Positions 54,317 through 63,508 of a DNA stretch of 64,000 nt are shown here, one piece after another. The notes under the pieces were generated by a model. The model was not told where the DNA came from. It ran no database searches and saw nothing but the letters and a program-made list of their open reading frames with translations. Origin of the DNA: Georgenia muralis (GTDB lineage Bacteria > Actinomycetota > Actinomycetes > Actinomycetales > Actinomycetaceae); NCBI RefSeq assembly GCF_003814705.1, contig NZ_RKRA01000001.1, positions 3,788,776 to 3,852,775 on the forward strand, in the 5' to 3' direction. Both the position numbers and the translations under genes were made by a program. Each line of letters begins with the position of its first letter. The stretch's first letter is position 1.

Positions 54317-55225
54317 TCAGCGCCGCACCACGATCTCGTCCGGACCGGGGATGTACAGCCCGGCCGCGGCCAGCATCCGGTCGGTCTCCACGGCGTCGAC
54401 GTGGCGCCCCACCGTCCGGTACTGCCCGATCGGCACCACGGAGTGCGTGACGGTGTCGTCGTGGACGTGCACGAGGTTGAAGGCCTGGGCGCCGTCGCGC
54501 CCGCGGGTGCCGCGACCGGGGGTCTGGAGGTCCTGGGTGTAACAGGTGGCCGAGGCGACCGACACCGGGATGCCCACGAAGGTGCCGGCGGTCGAGTAGT
54601 GGAGGTGCCCGCCGAGGATGGCCCGGACGTCCGAGCCGCGCAGCACCTCGGCGAGGGCCGCCTGGTCACGGAGCTCGACGGTGACCGCGAGGTCCTGCAC
54701 GCACGGGAGCGGCGGGTGGTGCAGCGCCAGCAGACTGCCCTCCGGCGCTGGCACCGCGAGGACCTCGCGAAGCCACTCGAGCTGGGTGGGCTCGAGCTCC
54801 CCGTGGTGCCGGCCCGGGACGGTGGTGTCGAGGACGACGAGGCGCAGCCCGCCGAGCATGACGACATGGTCGTAGGGCTCGGCGGAGCCCGGCGCGTCGA
54901 GGAGCTCGGTCCGCAGGCCCGCCCGGTCGTCGTGGTTGCCCATGACCCACACGACCCGGGCCGCCATGCGCGCGGCGACCGGCTCGACGATGGCTCGCAG
55001 GCTGCGGTAGGCGCCGACCTCCCCACGGTCGGCCAGGTCCCCGGTGAAGACGATGGCCTCCGGGTGCACACCGGTGGCCTCGAGGCCGTCGAGGAGCTCG
55101 GCGAGGTGTCCGCCTGCGTCGGCGACGTCGCCGAGCAGCCGGCCCGGCGGCACGAGGTGGGTGTCCGAGATGTGCACGAGGAAGTGCCGCGCGCGCGGGT
55201 GCTCGGCGGGACGGAGCTCGGTCAT
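54317..55225 (-). CDS. Metallophosphoesterase (CpdA/GpdQ-like)
   Basis: 302 aa. The calcineurin-like metal motifs are complete: HISDTHLV (D21, H23), [24 protein letters not shown] and GGHLHYST. Cytoplasmic. Members hydrolyse cyclic nucleotides or glycerophosphodiesters. Position in an importer operon with a GDPD suggests a second cleavage step on the imported phosphodiester. Overlaps the LacI stop by 4 bp. Confidence 0.92.
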   Translation of the reverse strand: MTELRPAEHPRARHFLVHISDTHLVPPGRLLGDVADAGGHLAELLDGLEATGVHPEAIVFTGDLADRGEVGAYRSLRAIVEPVAARMAARVVWVMGNHDDRAGLRTELLDAPGSAEPYDHVVMLGGLRLVVLDTTVPGRHHGELEPTQLEWLREVLAVPAPEGSLLALHHPPLPCVQDLAVTVELRDQAALAEVLRGSDVRAILGGHLHYSTAGTFVGIPVSVASATCYTQDLQTPGRGTRGRDGAQAFNLVHVHDDTVTHSVVPIGQYRTVGRHVDAVETDRMLAAAGLYIPGPDEIVVRR

Positions 55226-56292
55226 GGTTCCTTCCGGGAGGACGGCGGACCGACGGTCCGCCCGGGGACGAGGACGCCGGGCAGCCGCTCGGCGACGACG
55301 CCGGCGCCCGGGCGGGCGGCGAGCAGCTCGGCCATCCGGGCGACCGTGCGCACGGCGAGCTGCTCGACGGGGATGCGGTAGGTCGTCAGGCCGAGGAGGT
55401 CCGCCCCGTGCAGGACGCCGTCGCAGCCCGTGACGGAGACGTCGCCCGGCACGCTCACGCCCGCGGCGGCCAGGCTCCTGAGGACCTCGAGCTGGCGCAG
55501 GTCGGAGGGGCACATGATCGCGCTCACCCGGCCCTCTGTCGCCAGGGCCACCGCCTCGTCGACACCCCCGCGCGGACCGGCCCCCACGGGGACGGGGATG
55601 ATCCGCACCCCCCGCCCGGCGAGCGTCGCGGCCATGGTGGTGCCGCGCACGAACTCGGGGTAGGAGTCGCCCTCGGCGGTCACGACGATCGCGACGTCGC
55701 GGTGCCCGGCGTCGGCGACGTGCTCGGCGAGGGTCCGGCCGGCGTGGACCTCGTCGTAGGAGACGGCGTGGATGTGCTCGGTCGTCTCGGGGCGGCCGGC
55801 CCGGATGATGGGGATCCGGGAGCAGAACGGCTCCAGCTGCTCGCTCGTCACGCCGCCGGTGGCGACGATGAGGCCGCCCACCCGCATGCCCATGAGCCGG
55901 TGCAGGCCGGCCACCTGGCGCTGGCCGCGGTTGTCGGCGGTGACGGTCATCGACACGAGGGTGAGGTCGGCGGCGTGCGCGGCCTCCTGGAGCTGGGTGA
56001 ACAGCAGGCCGTAGGCGGGGTTGGCGGCGTCGCGCAGCAGCAGCCCGATCGTCGACGTGCCGCGGGAGGCGAGCTCGGAGGCGAGCACGTTGGGCACGTA
56101 CCCGAGCCGGTCGGCGGCGGCGAAGACGCGGCGCCGGGTATCCTCGGAGACCTTCTTCTGCCCGAGCATCACCCGAGAGACCGAGGTGCGCGAGACCCCG
56201 GCCGCCGCGGCGACGTCCTCCATCGTCAAGCTCGAGGGCGCGTCCGGCGCGGCCGCATCCCCGTCGCCCGCCGGGTCGTCCTCGACGCTCAT
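55222..56292 (-). CDS. LacI-family transcriptional regulator
   Basis: 356 aa. The HTH begins at about 22: [35 protein letters not shown], with hinge helix [19 protein letters not shown]. The periplasmic-binding-like effector domain follows. It is embedded in the operon, overlapping both neighbours by 4 bp, so the operon is probably autoregulated. The AGCGCT palindromes at 61294-61310 and 61398-61413 are its likely operators. Confidence 0.94.
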   Translation of the reverse strand: MSVEDDPAGDGDAAAPDAPSSLTMEDVAAAAGVSRTSVSRVMLGQKKVSEDTRRRVFAAADRLGYVPNVLASELASRGTSTIGLLLRDAANPAYGLLFTQLQEAAHAADLTLVSMTVTADNRGQRQVAGLHRLMGMRVGGLIVATGGVTSEQLEPFCSRIPIIRAGRPETTEHIHAVSYDEVHAGRTLAEHVADAGHRDVAIVVTAEGDSYPEFVRGTTMAATLAGRGVRIIPVPVGAGPRGGVDEAVALATEGRVSAIMCPSDLRQLEVLRSLAAAGVSVPGDVSVTGCDGVLHGADLLGLTTYRIPVEQLAVRTVARMAELLAARPGAGVVAERLPGVLVPGRTVGPPSSRKEP

Positions 56293-57161
56293 GCTCCCAC
56301 CGCCACGCGCTCCCGTGCCGCGCGGTAGTCGCGCAGCAGCCAGGGCCAGTCTGTCTGGATCGCGTCGACGCCGAGGTCGAACAGGGGACCCCACCCCTCC
56401 TCGGGCGAGCAGAGGACGGCGCGCTCGTCGTCGTGACCGGCGAAGAGGTCGCGGCCGGTGGTGAGCACCTCGGCGTTGACCAGGACCATCGCGCCCCGGG
56501 CGCGCAGCCCGGCGAGCACCTCGTGGTCGAGGAAGGGGCTGGCGGCGTCGCGGGCGAGCAGCTCCACGCCGACGGTGTTGAGCTCGGGGTCCTCGAGGTA
56601 CCGGTGCGCCTCCTCCGGCGTCGTGCAGATCGGTACGAACGGGTACTTCACCGGGTGCGCCCGCAGCACCGCGATCCGGTCGGTGGCGGCGGCCGCGCAC
56701 TTGAGCAGGAGCCGGTCGCTCATCCCGAGGGTGTCGAGGGCGGGCAGGAGGCTCTCCCACCAGGCCCACGACCGGTCGACGTTGACCGGCGTCCCGGCCG
56801 GGACGCCGGCGAGCAGCTCGAGGAGCCCGGCCACCGGGGCCGGTCGCCCGGGCCGCGCGCTGTGGACATACCGGTGCGCGCGGATCTCCCGGGCGGTGCA
56901 GGCGCGCAGGTCGGTGTCCGTGCCCAGAAGCCGCTGCTCGTTGCCGTCGTGGAAGGCGAAGAACTCCCCGTCGGTGGAAGCCACGACGTCGATCTCGACG
57001 ACGTCCCCACCCGACGCGACTGCTGCGACGACCGACTCGGGCGTGTTCTCCACGAGCGAGCCGACGGCGGTCCCGCGGTGGACGACGATGAGCGTGCCCA
57101 CCTCGGCGGCTCGCGCCCCCAGGAGCGCGTTGGTGGTGGCGAAGCGCTCCTGGCCGAACAT
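56289..57161 (-). CDS. Glycerophosphodiester phosphodiesterase
   Basis: 290 aa. The GDPD active site is intact: VVHRG (H28-R29), NTPES preceded by E39, VEIDV (E57, D59) and FAFHDG (H71). There is no signal peptide, so it acts in the cytoplasm after import. A 20-residue N-terminal lead ([19 protein letters not shown]) precedes the barrel. The start overlaps the permease stop as TGATG. Confidence 0.94.
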   Translation of the reverse strand: MFGQERFATTNALLGARAAEVGTLIVVHRGTAVGSLVENTPESVVAAVASGGDVVEIDVVASTDGEFFAFHDGNEQRLLGTDTDLRACTAREIRAHRYVHSARPGRPAPVAGLLELLAGVPAGTPVNVDRSWAWWESLLPALDTLGMSDRLLLKCAAAATDRIAVLRAHPVKYPFVPICTTPEEAHRYLEDPELNTVGVELLARDAASPFLDHEVLAGLRARGAMVLVNAEVLTTGRDLFAGHDDERAVLCSPEEGWGPLFDLGVDAIQTDWPWLLRDYRAARERVAVGA

Positions 57162-58930
57162 CAGCGAGCCTCCGTCTCGCCCGGCAGCGAGGTGGGCAGG
57201 GCGGCCCGCAGCCGCGTGCGCCGCTTCCTCGTGCGCGCCGCACGGCCGTAGACGAGGTACATCGTCAGGCCGGTGATGACCATGAGGAGCACGGTGTAGA
57301 CGAACGTGTTCGCCCGCGCGTCGAGGCTCGCCGTGCCGTCGGTGTTGGCCTTGATCACCAGGCCCAGCGGCTGGAAGAGCGGGTGGGCGAGGAAGACCGC
57401 GGTGTCGTAGTCGTCGAGCAGGGAGTTGAAGTTCAGCGCGAGCACCGCGGCCGCGGCGGGCAGGACGGCCGGGAAGAGGATGCGCCGGAAGATGTAGAGC
57501 GTGCGAGCGCCCATGAGGGTCGCGGCCTCCTCGAGGGAGGAGTTCACGCCCGCGAAGGCCGCCTTGAGCAGGCGCAGCGTGAAGGGGATCTTCACCACGA
57601 CGAACGCGATGAGCAGGATGACCGCCGTGCCGGTCAGCACCACGTTGCCGACCACCGGGTTGGGGTGGTCGTAGCTCATGATGAGCCCGAGCGCGATCAT
57701 CGCCGCGGGCAGGATCCACGGGATGTGCAGCAGGTACTCGAAGGTCGTCGTCAGCCCGTTGCGGTACTTCGAGAGGATCCGCGTGACGAAGAGCAGACCG
57801 CCGACGACGATGACCGCCGCCGCCGCCGAGTAGACGATCGAGACGAGGAACGGGCGCAGCGACGACTCCTGCCCGAGCACGCGCACGTAGTTGTCGATCG
57901 ACATCTTCTCGATGGCGAAGCTGCCCGACTGGATCGTCGTGGAGTCGACGAAGGAGTACAGGACGATGAGGACCACCGGCAGCACGTAGACGGCGAAGAG
58001 CAGGTAGGCCACGACGTGCACCACCGCGTTGGCAGCGGGGTTGGTGATCTGCTGCTTCTCCAGGGAGGTCGAGACCCGCGAGAGGGAGAAGTACGTGCCG
58101 CCCTTCTCCACCCGCGTCATCACCGCGAGCATGAGGATGGTCGCCGCACCGAGGACGACGGCGAGGAGGGCCGCGAGGTCGCGCGACGTGGGCGAGCCGG
58201 CGAAGGTGAGGATCATCGGCGCGATCGTCTGGAAGTCCCGCCCACCGAGGACCTGCGGGGCCGAGAGCGCGCCCAGGCCGGTGAGGAAAGACAGGATCGT
58301 GATCGCGAAGAGCATCGGGCGCAGCATGGGCAGGACCACCCGGAAGAGGATGGTGAACGTGCCGGCTCCCATGTTCTTCGCGGCCTCGATGGTCTGGTGG
58401 TCGACCTTGGCCAGCGACGAGGACAGGAAGAGCATGTGGTTCGTCGTCGTCGCGAACGTCATGACGAAGAGGACGGCGAAGTAGCCGGTGAACCAGGCGG
58501 GGTCAAGCCCGGGGAAGATCCGCAGGAGGAACCCGGTGACGATGCCGTCCTCGCCGTAGACGAACTTGTACCCGGCGGCCAGGACGATGCCGCCGTAGAT
58601 GAACGTCGTGGCGTACCCGAACCAGAGGATCCGGGCACCCCTGATGTCGAAGTACTTCGTCACCAGGACGATGAAGACGCCGACGACGTTCGTGGTGACC
58701 GAGAGCGTGACGGCGAGGAGGAAGCTGTTGGTCAGCGACCTCATGGCCCGCTCGGAGGAGGCGAGCTTCTCCACCGCGCGGCCGGAGAACGCGCCGTCGG
58801 GGATGAAGGTCTCGATGAGCAGGTTCGCGTTGGGCCACACGAGGAACGCGGCGATGAACCACGTCAGGACGACGGAGACGACCAGCACGAACGGTGAGCG
58901 CAGCATGCTGCGCACGGGGGTGCGGCTCAT
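57161..58930 (-). CDS. ABC importer permease, two fused domains (AfuB-like)
   Basis: 589 aa with about twelve TM segments. Two EAA loops show the fusion: EAAKNMGAGTFTILFRVVLP at about 180 and EEAATLMGARTLYIFRRILFP at about 467. A single polypeptide therefore supplies both halves of the channel, as in AfuB/FbpB and PhnV-type systems. Start ATG 58928-58930 overlaps the ATPase stop; the longer upstream frame belongs to the ATPase gene region. Confidence 0.92.
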   Translation of the reverse strand: MSRTPVRSMLRSPFVLVVSVVLTWFIAAFLVWPNANLLIETFIPDGAFSGRAVEKLASSERAMRSLTNSFLLAVTLSVTTNVVGVFIVLVTKYFDIRGARILWFGYATTFIYGGIVLAAGYKFVYGEDGIVTGFLLRIFPGLDPAWFTGYFAVLFVMTFATTTNHMLFLSSSLAKVDHQTIEAAKNMGAGTFTILFRVVLPMLRPMLFAITILSFLTGLGALSAPQVLGGRDFQTIAPMILTFAGSPTSRDLAALLAVVLGAATILMLAVMTRVEKGGTYFSLSRVSTSLEKQQITNPAANAVVHVVAYLLFAVYVLPVVLIVLYSFVDSTTIQSGSFAIEKMSIDNYVRVLGQESSLRPFLVSIVYSAAAAVIVVGGLLFVTRILSKYRNGLTTTFEYLLHIPWILPAAMIALGLIMSYDHPNPVVGNVVLTGTAVILLIAFVVVKIPFTLRLLKAAFAGVNSSLEEAATLMGARTLYIFRRILFPAVLPAAAAVLALNFNSLLDDYDTAVFLAHPLFQPLGLVIKANTDGTASLDARANTFVYTVLLMVITGLTMYLVYGRAARTRKRRTRLRAALPTSLPGETEAR

Positions 58931-59994
58931 CGGTGGGCCACCGTGGCGCGCGGCGCCGGCGGGACGCGCACTCCGTCGTCGCCGTACTGCAGGACGTGGG
59001 CGGGGTCGAGGGTGAGGGTGACCCGCTCCCCCACGGCCGGCCGGACCTGACCGTCCTCCTTGAAGAGCACCTGCACCTGGGACCCGTGGGACTCCACGGT
59101 GAAGACGGTGTGCAGGCCGTGGTAGCTCGCGGCCGCGACGACGCCGTCGACGGCGCAGCACCCCGGTGGCGGCGTCGCGCCGTCGGCGAGCAGAGAGACC
59201 TTCTCCAGGCGCAGGTAGGACGAGCGCACCGGGTCGAGGCCGGCTTCCGGACCCAGCGCGGCGAGGAGCTCGGGGGTGAGGCGGGAGGCCTCGCCGATGA
59301 AGGTGCAGACGAACTCGGTGGCGGAGGCGTCGTAGATCTCCTGCGGCGTGCCCACCTGCTCCACCCGGCCCTTGTTGAAGACGGCGATGCGGTCCGACAT
59401 CGTCAGCGCCTCGTCCTGGTCGTGCGTGACGTAGAGCGTGGTGATGCCGAACTCGTGCTGGAGCTCCTTGAGCTGGCCGCGCAGCTGGTGGCGCAGCTTG
59501 GCGTCGAGGTTCGACAGCGGCTCGTCGAGCAGGAGGATCTTGGGCTGGAGGACGAGTGCCCGGGCGATCGCCACCCGCTGCTGCTGGCCGCCGGAGAGCT
59601 CGGCGAGGTTCTTCCCGAGCTGGTTGTCGCTGAGGTCCACCCGCCGGGCGATGTCGCGCACGAGCCGCTCGCGCTCGGCCTTGTTCTCCTTGCGGACCTT
59701 GAGCCCGAAGGCGATGTTCTCCCAGACGTCCATCGAGGGGAACAGCGCGTAGTTCTGGAACACCATGCCCACGCGTCGCTGGTCGCTGCGCAGCCGCGTG
59801 ACGGCCTTGCCGTCGACGTAGATCTCGCCCGCGCTCGGCTCGACGAACCCCGCGAGGGTGCGCAGCGCCGTCGTCTTGCCGCATCCGGAGGGGCCGAGCA
59901 GGGTGAAGAACTCCCCCTCGGCGACGTCCAGGTCCAGGTGCGGGATGGCGACGAAGTCATCGAAGGCGACCTCGACGTTCTCGTAGCGGATCAC
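58927..59994 (-). CDS. ABC importer ATPase (PotA/AfuC-type)
   Basis: 355 aa from GTG 59992-59994, GAGGAG at 6-7 bp. Walker A is GPSGCGKTT, Q loop VFQNYALFPSMDVWENIAFGL, signature LSGGQQQRVAIARAL, Walker B LLLDEPLSNLDAKLR, His switch VTHDQDEA. A TOBE-type regulatory domain follows at about 245-350. It energises the fused permease. Confidence 0.95.
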   Translation of the reverse strand: MIRYENVEVAFDDFVAIPHLDLDVAEGEFFTLLGPSGCGKTTALRTLAGFVEPSAGEIYVDGKAVTRLRSDQRRVGMVFQNYALFPSMDVWENIAFGLKVRKENKAERERLVRDIARRVDLSDNQLGKNLAELSGGQQQRVAIARALVLQPKILLLDEPLSNLDAKLRHQLRGQLKELQHEFGITTLYVTHDQDEALTMSDRIAVFNKGRVEQVGTPQEIYDASATEFVCTFIGEASRLTPELLAALGPEAGLDPVRSSYLRLEKVSLLADGATPPPGCCAVDGVVAAASYHGLHTVFTVESHGSQVQVLFKEDGQVRPAVGERVTLTLDPAHVLQYGDDGVRVPPAPRATVAHR

Positions 59995-60077
59995 GGTGAC
60001 TCTCCTCGGTACGGGTGCTGGGCGGCGCTCGGGCGTGGACCGGGACGTGCCGGGTCGGGGCACGGCGGAGCGGTGCG

Positions 60078-60110
60078 CGGCGGGCCGGGGCACCGCGCCC
60101 CGGCCCGCCG
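60078..60110 (-). terminator. Large intercistronic hairpin after the SBP gene
   Basis: A perfect 14-bp inverted repeat (60078-60091 and 60097-60110) with a 5-nt loop ACCGC starts six bases after the SBP stop. As it lies inside the operon, 121 bp before the ATPase start, it more likely stabilises or attenuates the mRNA so that SBP is made in excess. Confidence 0.65.
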
Positions 60111-60115
60111 GTCGG

Positions 60116-61204
60116 TCACGGGACGTACTCGAGCTCGACCTTCTCGATCCAGGAGGCGATGTTCTCGGCGACGAACTCCCAGTCGATCTCCTGCTGCACG
60201 AGGTTCTCGTGGAACTCCACGATCTCCGGGTCGGCCTCGGCGATCGCGCCCTCGTTGACCGGCATGGAGTCGAACTCCGCGGACCACGCCGCCTGCGCCT
60301 CGGCGCCGCCGAACCAGTCGATGAACTCGTGCGCCTGGTCGGCCTGGTCCGTGCCCTTGACCACGGCGATCTGCTCGACGGCGAACGGGATGCCGAACTC
60401 CGGACGCATGATCTCGGAGTCGACGCCGTACTCCTCCTCCCGCGAGGGGATGCCGGAGGTGAACATCTGGCCCATGTCGACCTCGCCCTCGGCCATGCGC
60501 AGGTACAGGTCGGTGTCCGGCACGGAGGGGTTGCCGTGCTCGAAGTAGCCCTGGATCTGCTCCCAGCCCTCGTCCGAGACGCCGAGGTCGCCCTCGGGGT
60601 CCTTGTAGCGGTCGAGGATGCCGGCGAAGATCAGCTGGGTCGTCGCGCCGCCAAGGCCGTCCACGGTCTCGTACCGCTCGTGGAAGCGCTCGTCGTTCCA
60701 CAGGTCGATCCACTCCTGCGGCGCCTCCTCCGGGGTGTACACCTCGGCGTTGTAGGCCAGGACGATCCCCTGCTGGACGAGCGGCCAGAAGTAGCCCTCG
60801 CCGGAGGGGTCGGCCAGGTCGGGGTCGACCTCGCCGGACCACGCCGGCTCGTAGGGCTCGATCGTGTCGGCCGCGACCAGCTGGGAGAAGTACATGTGGT
60901 TGAGGCCGAAGACGACGTCCGCGACCGGGTTGCCCGCCTCGGCGAGGATCTTGTTGGTGGTGTCGCCGCCGCCCTGTCCGACGACCTCGATGTCGAACCC
61001 GGCCTCGGCGGCCTGCTCGGTCAGCCACTCGGCGCGACCGTCGGCGTTGGAGTTCGTGTAGACGATGAGCGTCTCGCCGCCGCCCCCCTCACCGCCCGCG
61101 GCGGGGGTCTCGGCGTCGTCGGTGTCCGCACCGGTGGCGCTGCAGGCGGAGAGGAGAAGCGTGGCTGCCGCGGCGGTGGCCGCGATGCTGGAGAGCTTGT
61201 GCAC
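60116..61204 (-). CDS. ABC importer substrate-binding lipoprotein
   Basis: 362 aa from GTG 61202-61204. The signal peptide ends in lipobox LLLSAC (Cys21). The mature part starts LIVYTNSNADGRAEWLTEQAA, the opening of Fe3+/phosphonate/spermidine-type class II proteins, with GQGGGDTTNKILAEAGNPVADVVFGLN close behind. Iron-binding Tyr pairs are not obvious. Given the GDPD next door, a phosphodiester ligand is more likely than iron. Confidence 0.9.
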   Translation of the reverse strand: MHKLSSIAATAAAATLLLSACSATGADTDDAETPAAGGEGGGGETLIVYTNSNADGRAEWLTEQAAEAGFDIEVVGQGGGDTTNKILAEAGNPVADVVFGLNHMYFSQLVAADTIEPYEPAWSGEVDPDLADPSGEGYFWPLVQQGIVLAYNAEVYTPEEAPQEWIDLWNDERFHERYETVDGLGGATTQLIFAGILDRYKDPEGDLGVSDEGWEQIQGYFEHGNPSVPDTDLYLRMAEGEVDMGQMFTSGIPSREEEYGVDSEIMRPEFGIPFAVEQIAVVKGTDQADQAHEFIDWFGGAEAQAAWSAEFDSMPVNEGAIAEADPEIVEFHENLVQQEIDWEFVAENIASWIEKVELEYVP

Positions 61205-61293
61205 GGGGGACTCTTTCTCTCGGGATCGGCGGTGATCTCAGTGCGGCGGCGAGCCGGACCTGGACCGACCGCGACGTCCATGTCGTCATCGAG

Positions 61294-61310
61294 GGGGAGC
61301 GCTCTCCCCC
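61294..61310. promoter_or_regulatory. Proximal LacI-type operator
   Basis: Near-perfect palindrome with core AGCGCT at 61298-61303 flanked by G5 and CTC4-5. It lies about 90 bp upstream of the SBP start, and 105 bp from the second palindrome (centre to centre). The 486-bp gap 61205-61690 holds these two sites, the CGTACG pair and a terminator, and I see no gene in it. Confidence 0.6.
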
Positions 61311-61397
61311 ACAGCCCAGGGTGGCCTTGTGCCATGAATGCGTTGTGGCTTCACGCTAAACCCGAGATGAACTCTTGTCCACGGAGACGCGCCCGTG

Positions 61398-61413
61398 GGG
61401 GGAGCGCTCCCCC
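61398..61413. promoter_or_regulatory. Distal LacI-type operator (perfect palindrome)
   Basis: GGGGGAGCGCTCCCCC, a perfect 16-bp palindrome. It is close to the CebR-type box (GGGAGCGCTCCC) known from actinobacterial LacI regulators of sugar operons. Confidence 0.65.
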
Positions 61414-61502
61414 GGCCAGTTTGCGATGACGTCACGCCGACGAGTGCCTGAACTGGCAGACCATGAGCGGCGCCGCCCCACTCGCTGCCTGGCCGTCAAG
61501 TA

Positions 61503-61527
61503 CGTACGAAGCCGCAAACAACGTACG
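61503..61527. promoter_or_regulatory. Pair of CGTACG palindromes
   Basis: CGTACG at 61503-61508 and again at 61522-61527, 19 bp apart, inside a locally A-rich stretch (GCCGCAAACAA). This could bind a GntR- or TetR-like regulator. Weak by itself. Confidence 0.25.
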
Positions 61528-61662
61528 GACTGTCCTGACAGAGCTTTCGGCTACGAGGAGCGGCGGCTGCCGGGGGCAGGACGACGCCAAGGCCTCCGGC
61601 GCGATGTCGTGCACGTGCCGAGGCCCTCGGCGTACCCCTTCCCGAGCGTGAGCTCGAGATCT

Positions 61663-61680
61663 GCGGGCGAGGTGGCCCGC
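61663..61680 (-). terminator. Short hairpin after the SDR gene
   Basis: GCGGGC (61663-61668), loop GAGGTG, GCCCGC (61675-61680), 11 nt downstream of the stop at 61691. A 6-bp stem. Confidence 0.35.
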
Positions 61681-61690
61681 GCGCGAACTG

Positions 61691-62458
61691 CTACCGCGCC
61701 AGCCACCCGCCGTCGACAGCGAGGACCTGTCCGTGGACGTACGCGGCGGCGTCGGAGGCGAGAAACACCACAACGTCGCCGATGTCCTCGGGGGTGCCCC
61801 AGCGGCCGGCCGGGATCCGGACCGAGAGCTGCTCGAGCCGCACCGGGTCGGCCAGGAGCGCACTGTTCATGTCGGTGGCCATGTAGCCGGGCGCGACGGC
61901 GTTGACGTTGACGCCCTTGCCGGCCCACTCGTTGCACAGCGCCTTGGTGAGCTGGGCGATCGCGCCCTTGCTCGCCGCGTAGGCGGGCACGGTGATGCCG
62001 CCCTGGAAGGACAGGAGCGACGCGAAGTTCACCACCTTGCCCTCGCCGCGCTCGAGCATCGGCCGGCCGAAGAGCTGGCAGAGCTGGAACGGCGCGCGCA
62101 GGTTGATGTCGAGCACCGTGTCCCAGGCCTCGAGCGGGAAGTCAACGGCGGGGTACCGGTCCTGGGTGCCGGCGTTGTTGACGAGGATGTCGACCCGGTG
62201 CTCGGCGAGGACCGCCGCGGCGGCCGCGGCGACGCCGTCGCCGTCGGCGAGGTCCACCTGCTGGAAGGACACGGTCCGGCCCAGCGAGGCGGCGTGGTCG
62301 CGGAGCTCGCCGGGGACCTCGTTGCGGGCGAGGACGACGACGTCGGCGCCGGCCTCGAGGAGCGAGCGGGAGATGCCCGAGCCGAGCCCGCGCCCTCCCC
62401 CGGTGACGACGGCCGTGCGGCCGGTGAGGTCGAACCTGTTGTTGGTGGTGGCGCTCAT
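61691..62458 (-). CDS. SDR oxidoreductase, KduD / gluconate 5-dehydrogenase-like
   Basis: 255 aa. Cofactor motif TGGGRGLGSGIS, NNAG in ILVNNAGTQDR, catalytic Ser in NFASLLSFQGG and Y-x3-K in AYAASKGAI. VNAVAPGYMATDMN and the end VHGQVLAVDGGWLAR are typical of KduD and IdnO. The N-terminus overlaps the upstream alcohol dehydrogenase stop by 4 bp. Likely role: oxidation or reduction of a ketogluconate-type sugar acid. Confidence 0.92.
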   Translation of the reverse strand: MSATTNNRFDLTGRTAVVTGGGRGLGSGISRSLLEAGADVVVLARNEVPGELRDHAASLGRTVSFQQVDLADGDGVAAAAAAVLAEHRVDILVNNAGTQDRYPAVDFPLEAWDTVLDINLRAPFQLCQLFGRPMLERGEGKVVNFASLLSFQGGITVPAYAASKGAIAQLTKALCNEWAGKGVNVNAVAPGYMATDMNSALLADPVRLEQLSVRIPAGRWGTPEDIGDVVVFLASDAAAYVHGQVLAVDGGWLAR

Positions 62459-63507
62459 GCGTCTGCCTTCCCCTTCAGCGGGGTGACCAGGACCTTGAGG
62501 CAGTCCTGTCCGGAGGTGGCGGCGTCGAACGCGGCGCCGATGTCGGCCAGGCCGAAGGCCTTCGTCGGGAAGCCCTCGAGACCCAGCTCGCCGGCGGCGA
62601 TGAGCTCGATCGCCCGGGTCATGTCCGCGGAGGTGTAGACCCGCACGCCCACGAGGCTCTGCTCCTTGAAGCACACGGCCTGGAGGTCCAGCGCGGTCGG
62701 CTGCTTGTACACGCCGACGACGACGATCCGGCCCAGCACCCGGGTGGCCGCGGTGAGCTCGGCCGCCACCGACGGGTGGGCGGCGGAGTCGAAGGTGGTG
62801 TCCGCACCCTCGCCGTCGGTCAGCGGCGCGAGCGTCTCGGCCATCGTCGAGCCCTCGGGCACGACGGTGAAGCCGAGGCCCTCGGCCACCGAGCGGCGCC
62901 ACGGGCTGGGCTCGGTGACGACCACGTGGCCCGCGCCCTCGTGCCGCGCCACCAGCGCCGTGAGGATGCCGATGGGCCCGGCGCCGTAGACGGCGACGGC
63001 GTCCCCGCGCTCCATGCCGGACAGGTCGACCGCGTGGACGGCGACGGCGAGCGGCTCGGCGAGGGCGGCGGTGCGCGGGGCGACGCCGTCGGGCACCGCG
63101 TGCAGCACCTCGGGCGGCAGCGCGACGTACTCGGCCATGCCGCCGGGGGCGTCGATGCCGAAGAGCCCGAGGCGCCGGCACACGTGGGAGCTGCCGGTGC
63201 GGCAGGCGCGGCACTCGCCGCACGTGATGAGCGGCTCGACGGTGACCAGGGTGCCGGCCGCCGGGCCGGTGGTGCCGGCCTGCTCGACCCACCCGGACAT
63301 CTCGTGCCCCATGACCAGGGGCGCCTGGGCCCGCGGGTGCCTGCCGTGGAGGATCGACAGGTCGGTGCCGCAGATCCCGTTGTAGGCCACGCGGACGAGC
63401 GCCCAGCCCTCGGGGACCTCGGGCCGCGCGACCCGGCGGTGCACCACCTGGTCGGTGGCGGTCCAGACCGCTGCTGCCATCGTGGTGGTCTCGGTCGTGG
63501 CGCTCAT
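62455..63507 (-). CDS. Zinc-dependent alcohol dehydrogenase (IdnD-like)
   Basis: 350 aa. Catalytic zinc ligands in NGICGTDLSILHG and MGHEMSG; structural zinc CGECRACRTGSSHVC (C-x2-C-x2-C-x7-C). NAD-binding AVYGAGPIGILTALVA. Similar to L-idonate 5-dehydrogenase and sorbitol dehydrogenases, which often pair with an SDR of the KduD/IdnO kind. One base separates it from the upstream gene. Confidence 0.92.
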   Translation of the reverse strand: MSATTETTTMAAAVWTATDQVVHRRVARPEVPEGWALVRVAYNGICGTDLSILHGRHPRAQAPLVMGHEMSGWVEQAGTTGPAAGTLVTVEPLITCGECRACRTGSSHVCRRLGLFGIDAPGGMAEYVALPPEVLHAVPDGVAPRTAALAEPLAVAVHAVDLSGMERGDAVAVYGAGPIGILTALVARHEGAGHVVVTEPSPWRRSVAEGLGFTVVPEGSTMAETLAPLTDGEGADTTFDSAAHPSVAAELTAATRVLGRIVVVGVYKQPTALDLQAVCFKEQSLVGVRVYTSADMTRAIELIAAGELGLEGFPTKAFGLADIGAAFDAATSGQDCLKVLVTPLKGKADA

Positions 63508-63508
63508 C

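Noticed and set aside
58931-59884. Upstream extension of the fused permease frame
   Set aside because: It overlaps the ATPase gene in another frame and is Arg/Ala-rich; the normal start with a TM segment is at 58930.
60116-61204. Call as a ferric iron-binding protein
   Set aside because: The conserved iron Tyr pair is not evident and the operon has phosphodiesterases, so iron is not supported.
61424-61435. TGACGTCA palindrome near 61426 (also near 19990)
   Set aside because: An 8-bp palindrome with no defined family or spacing; expected by chance in this composition.
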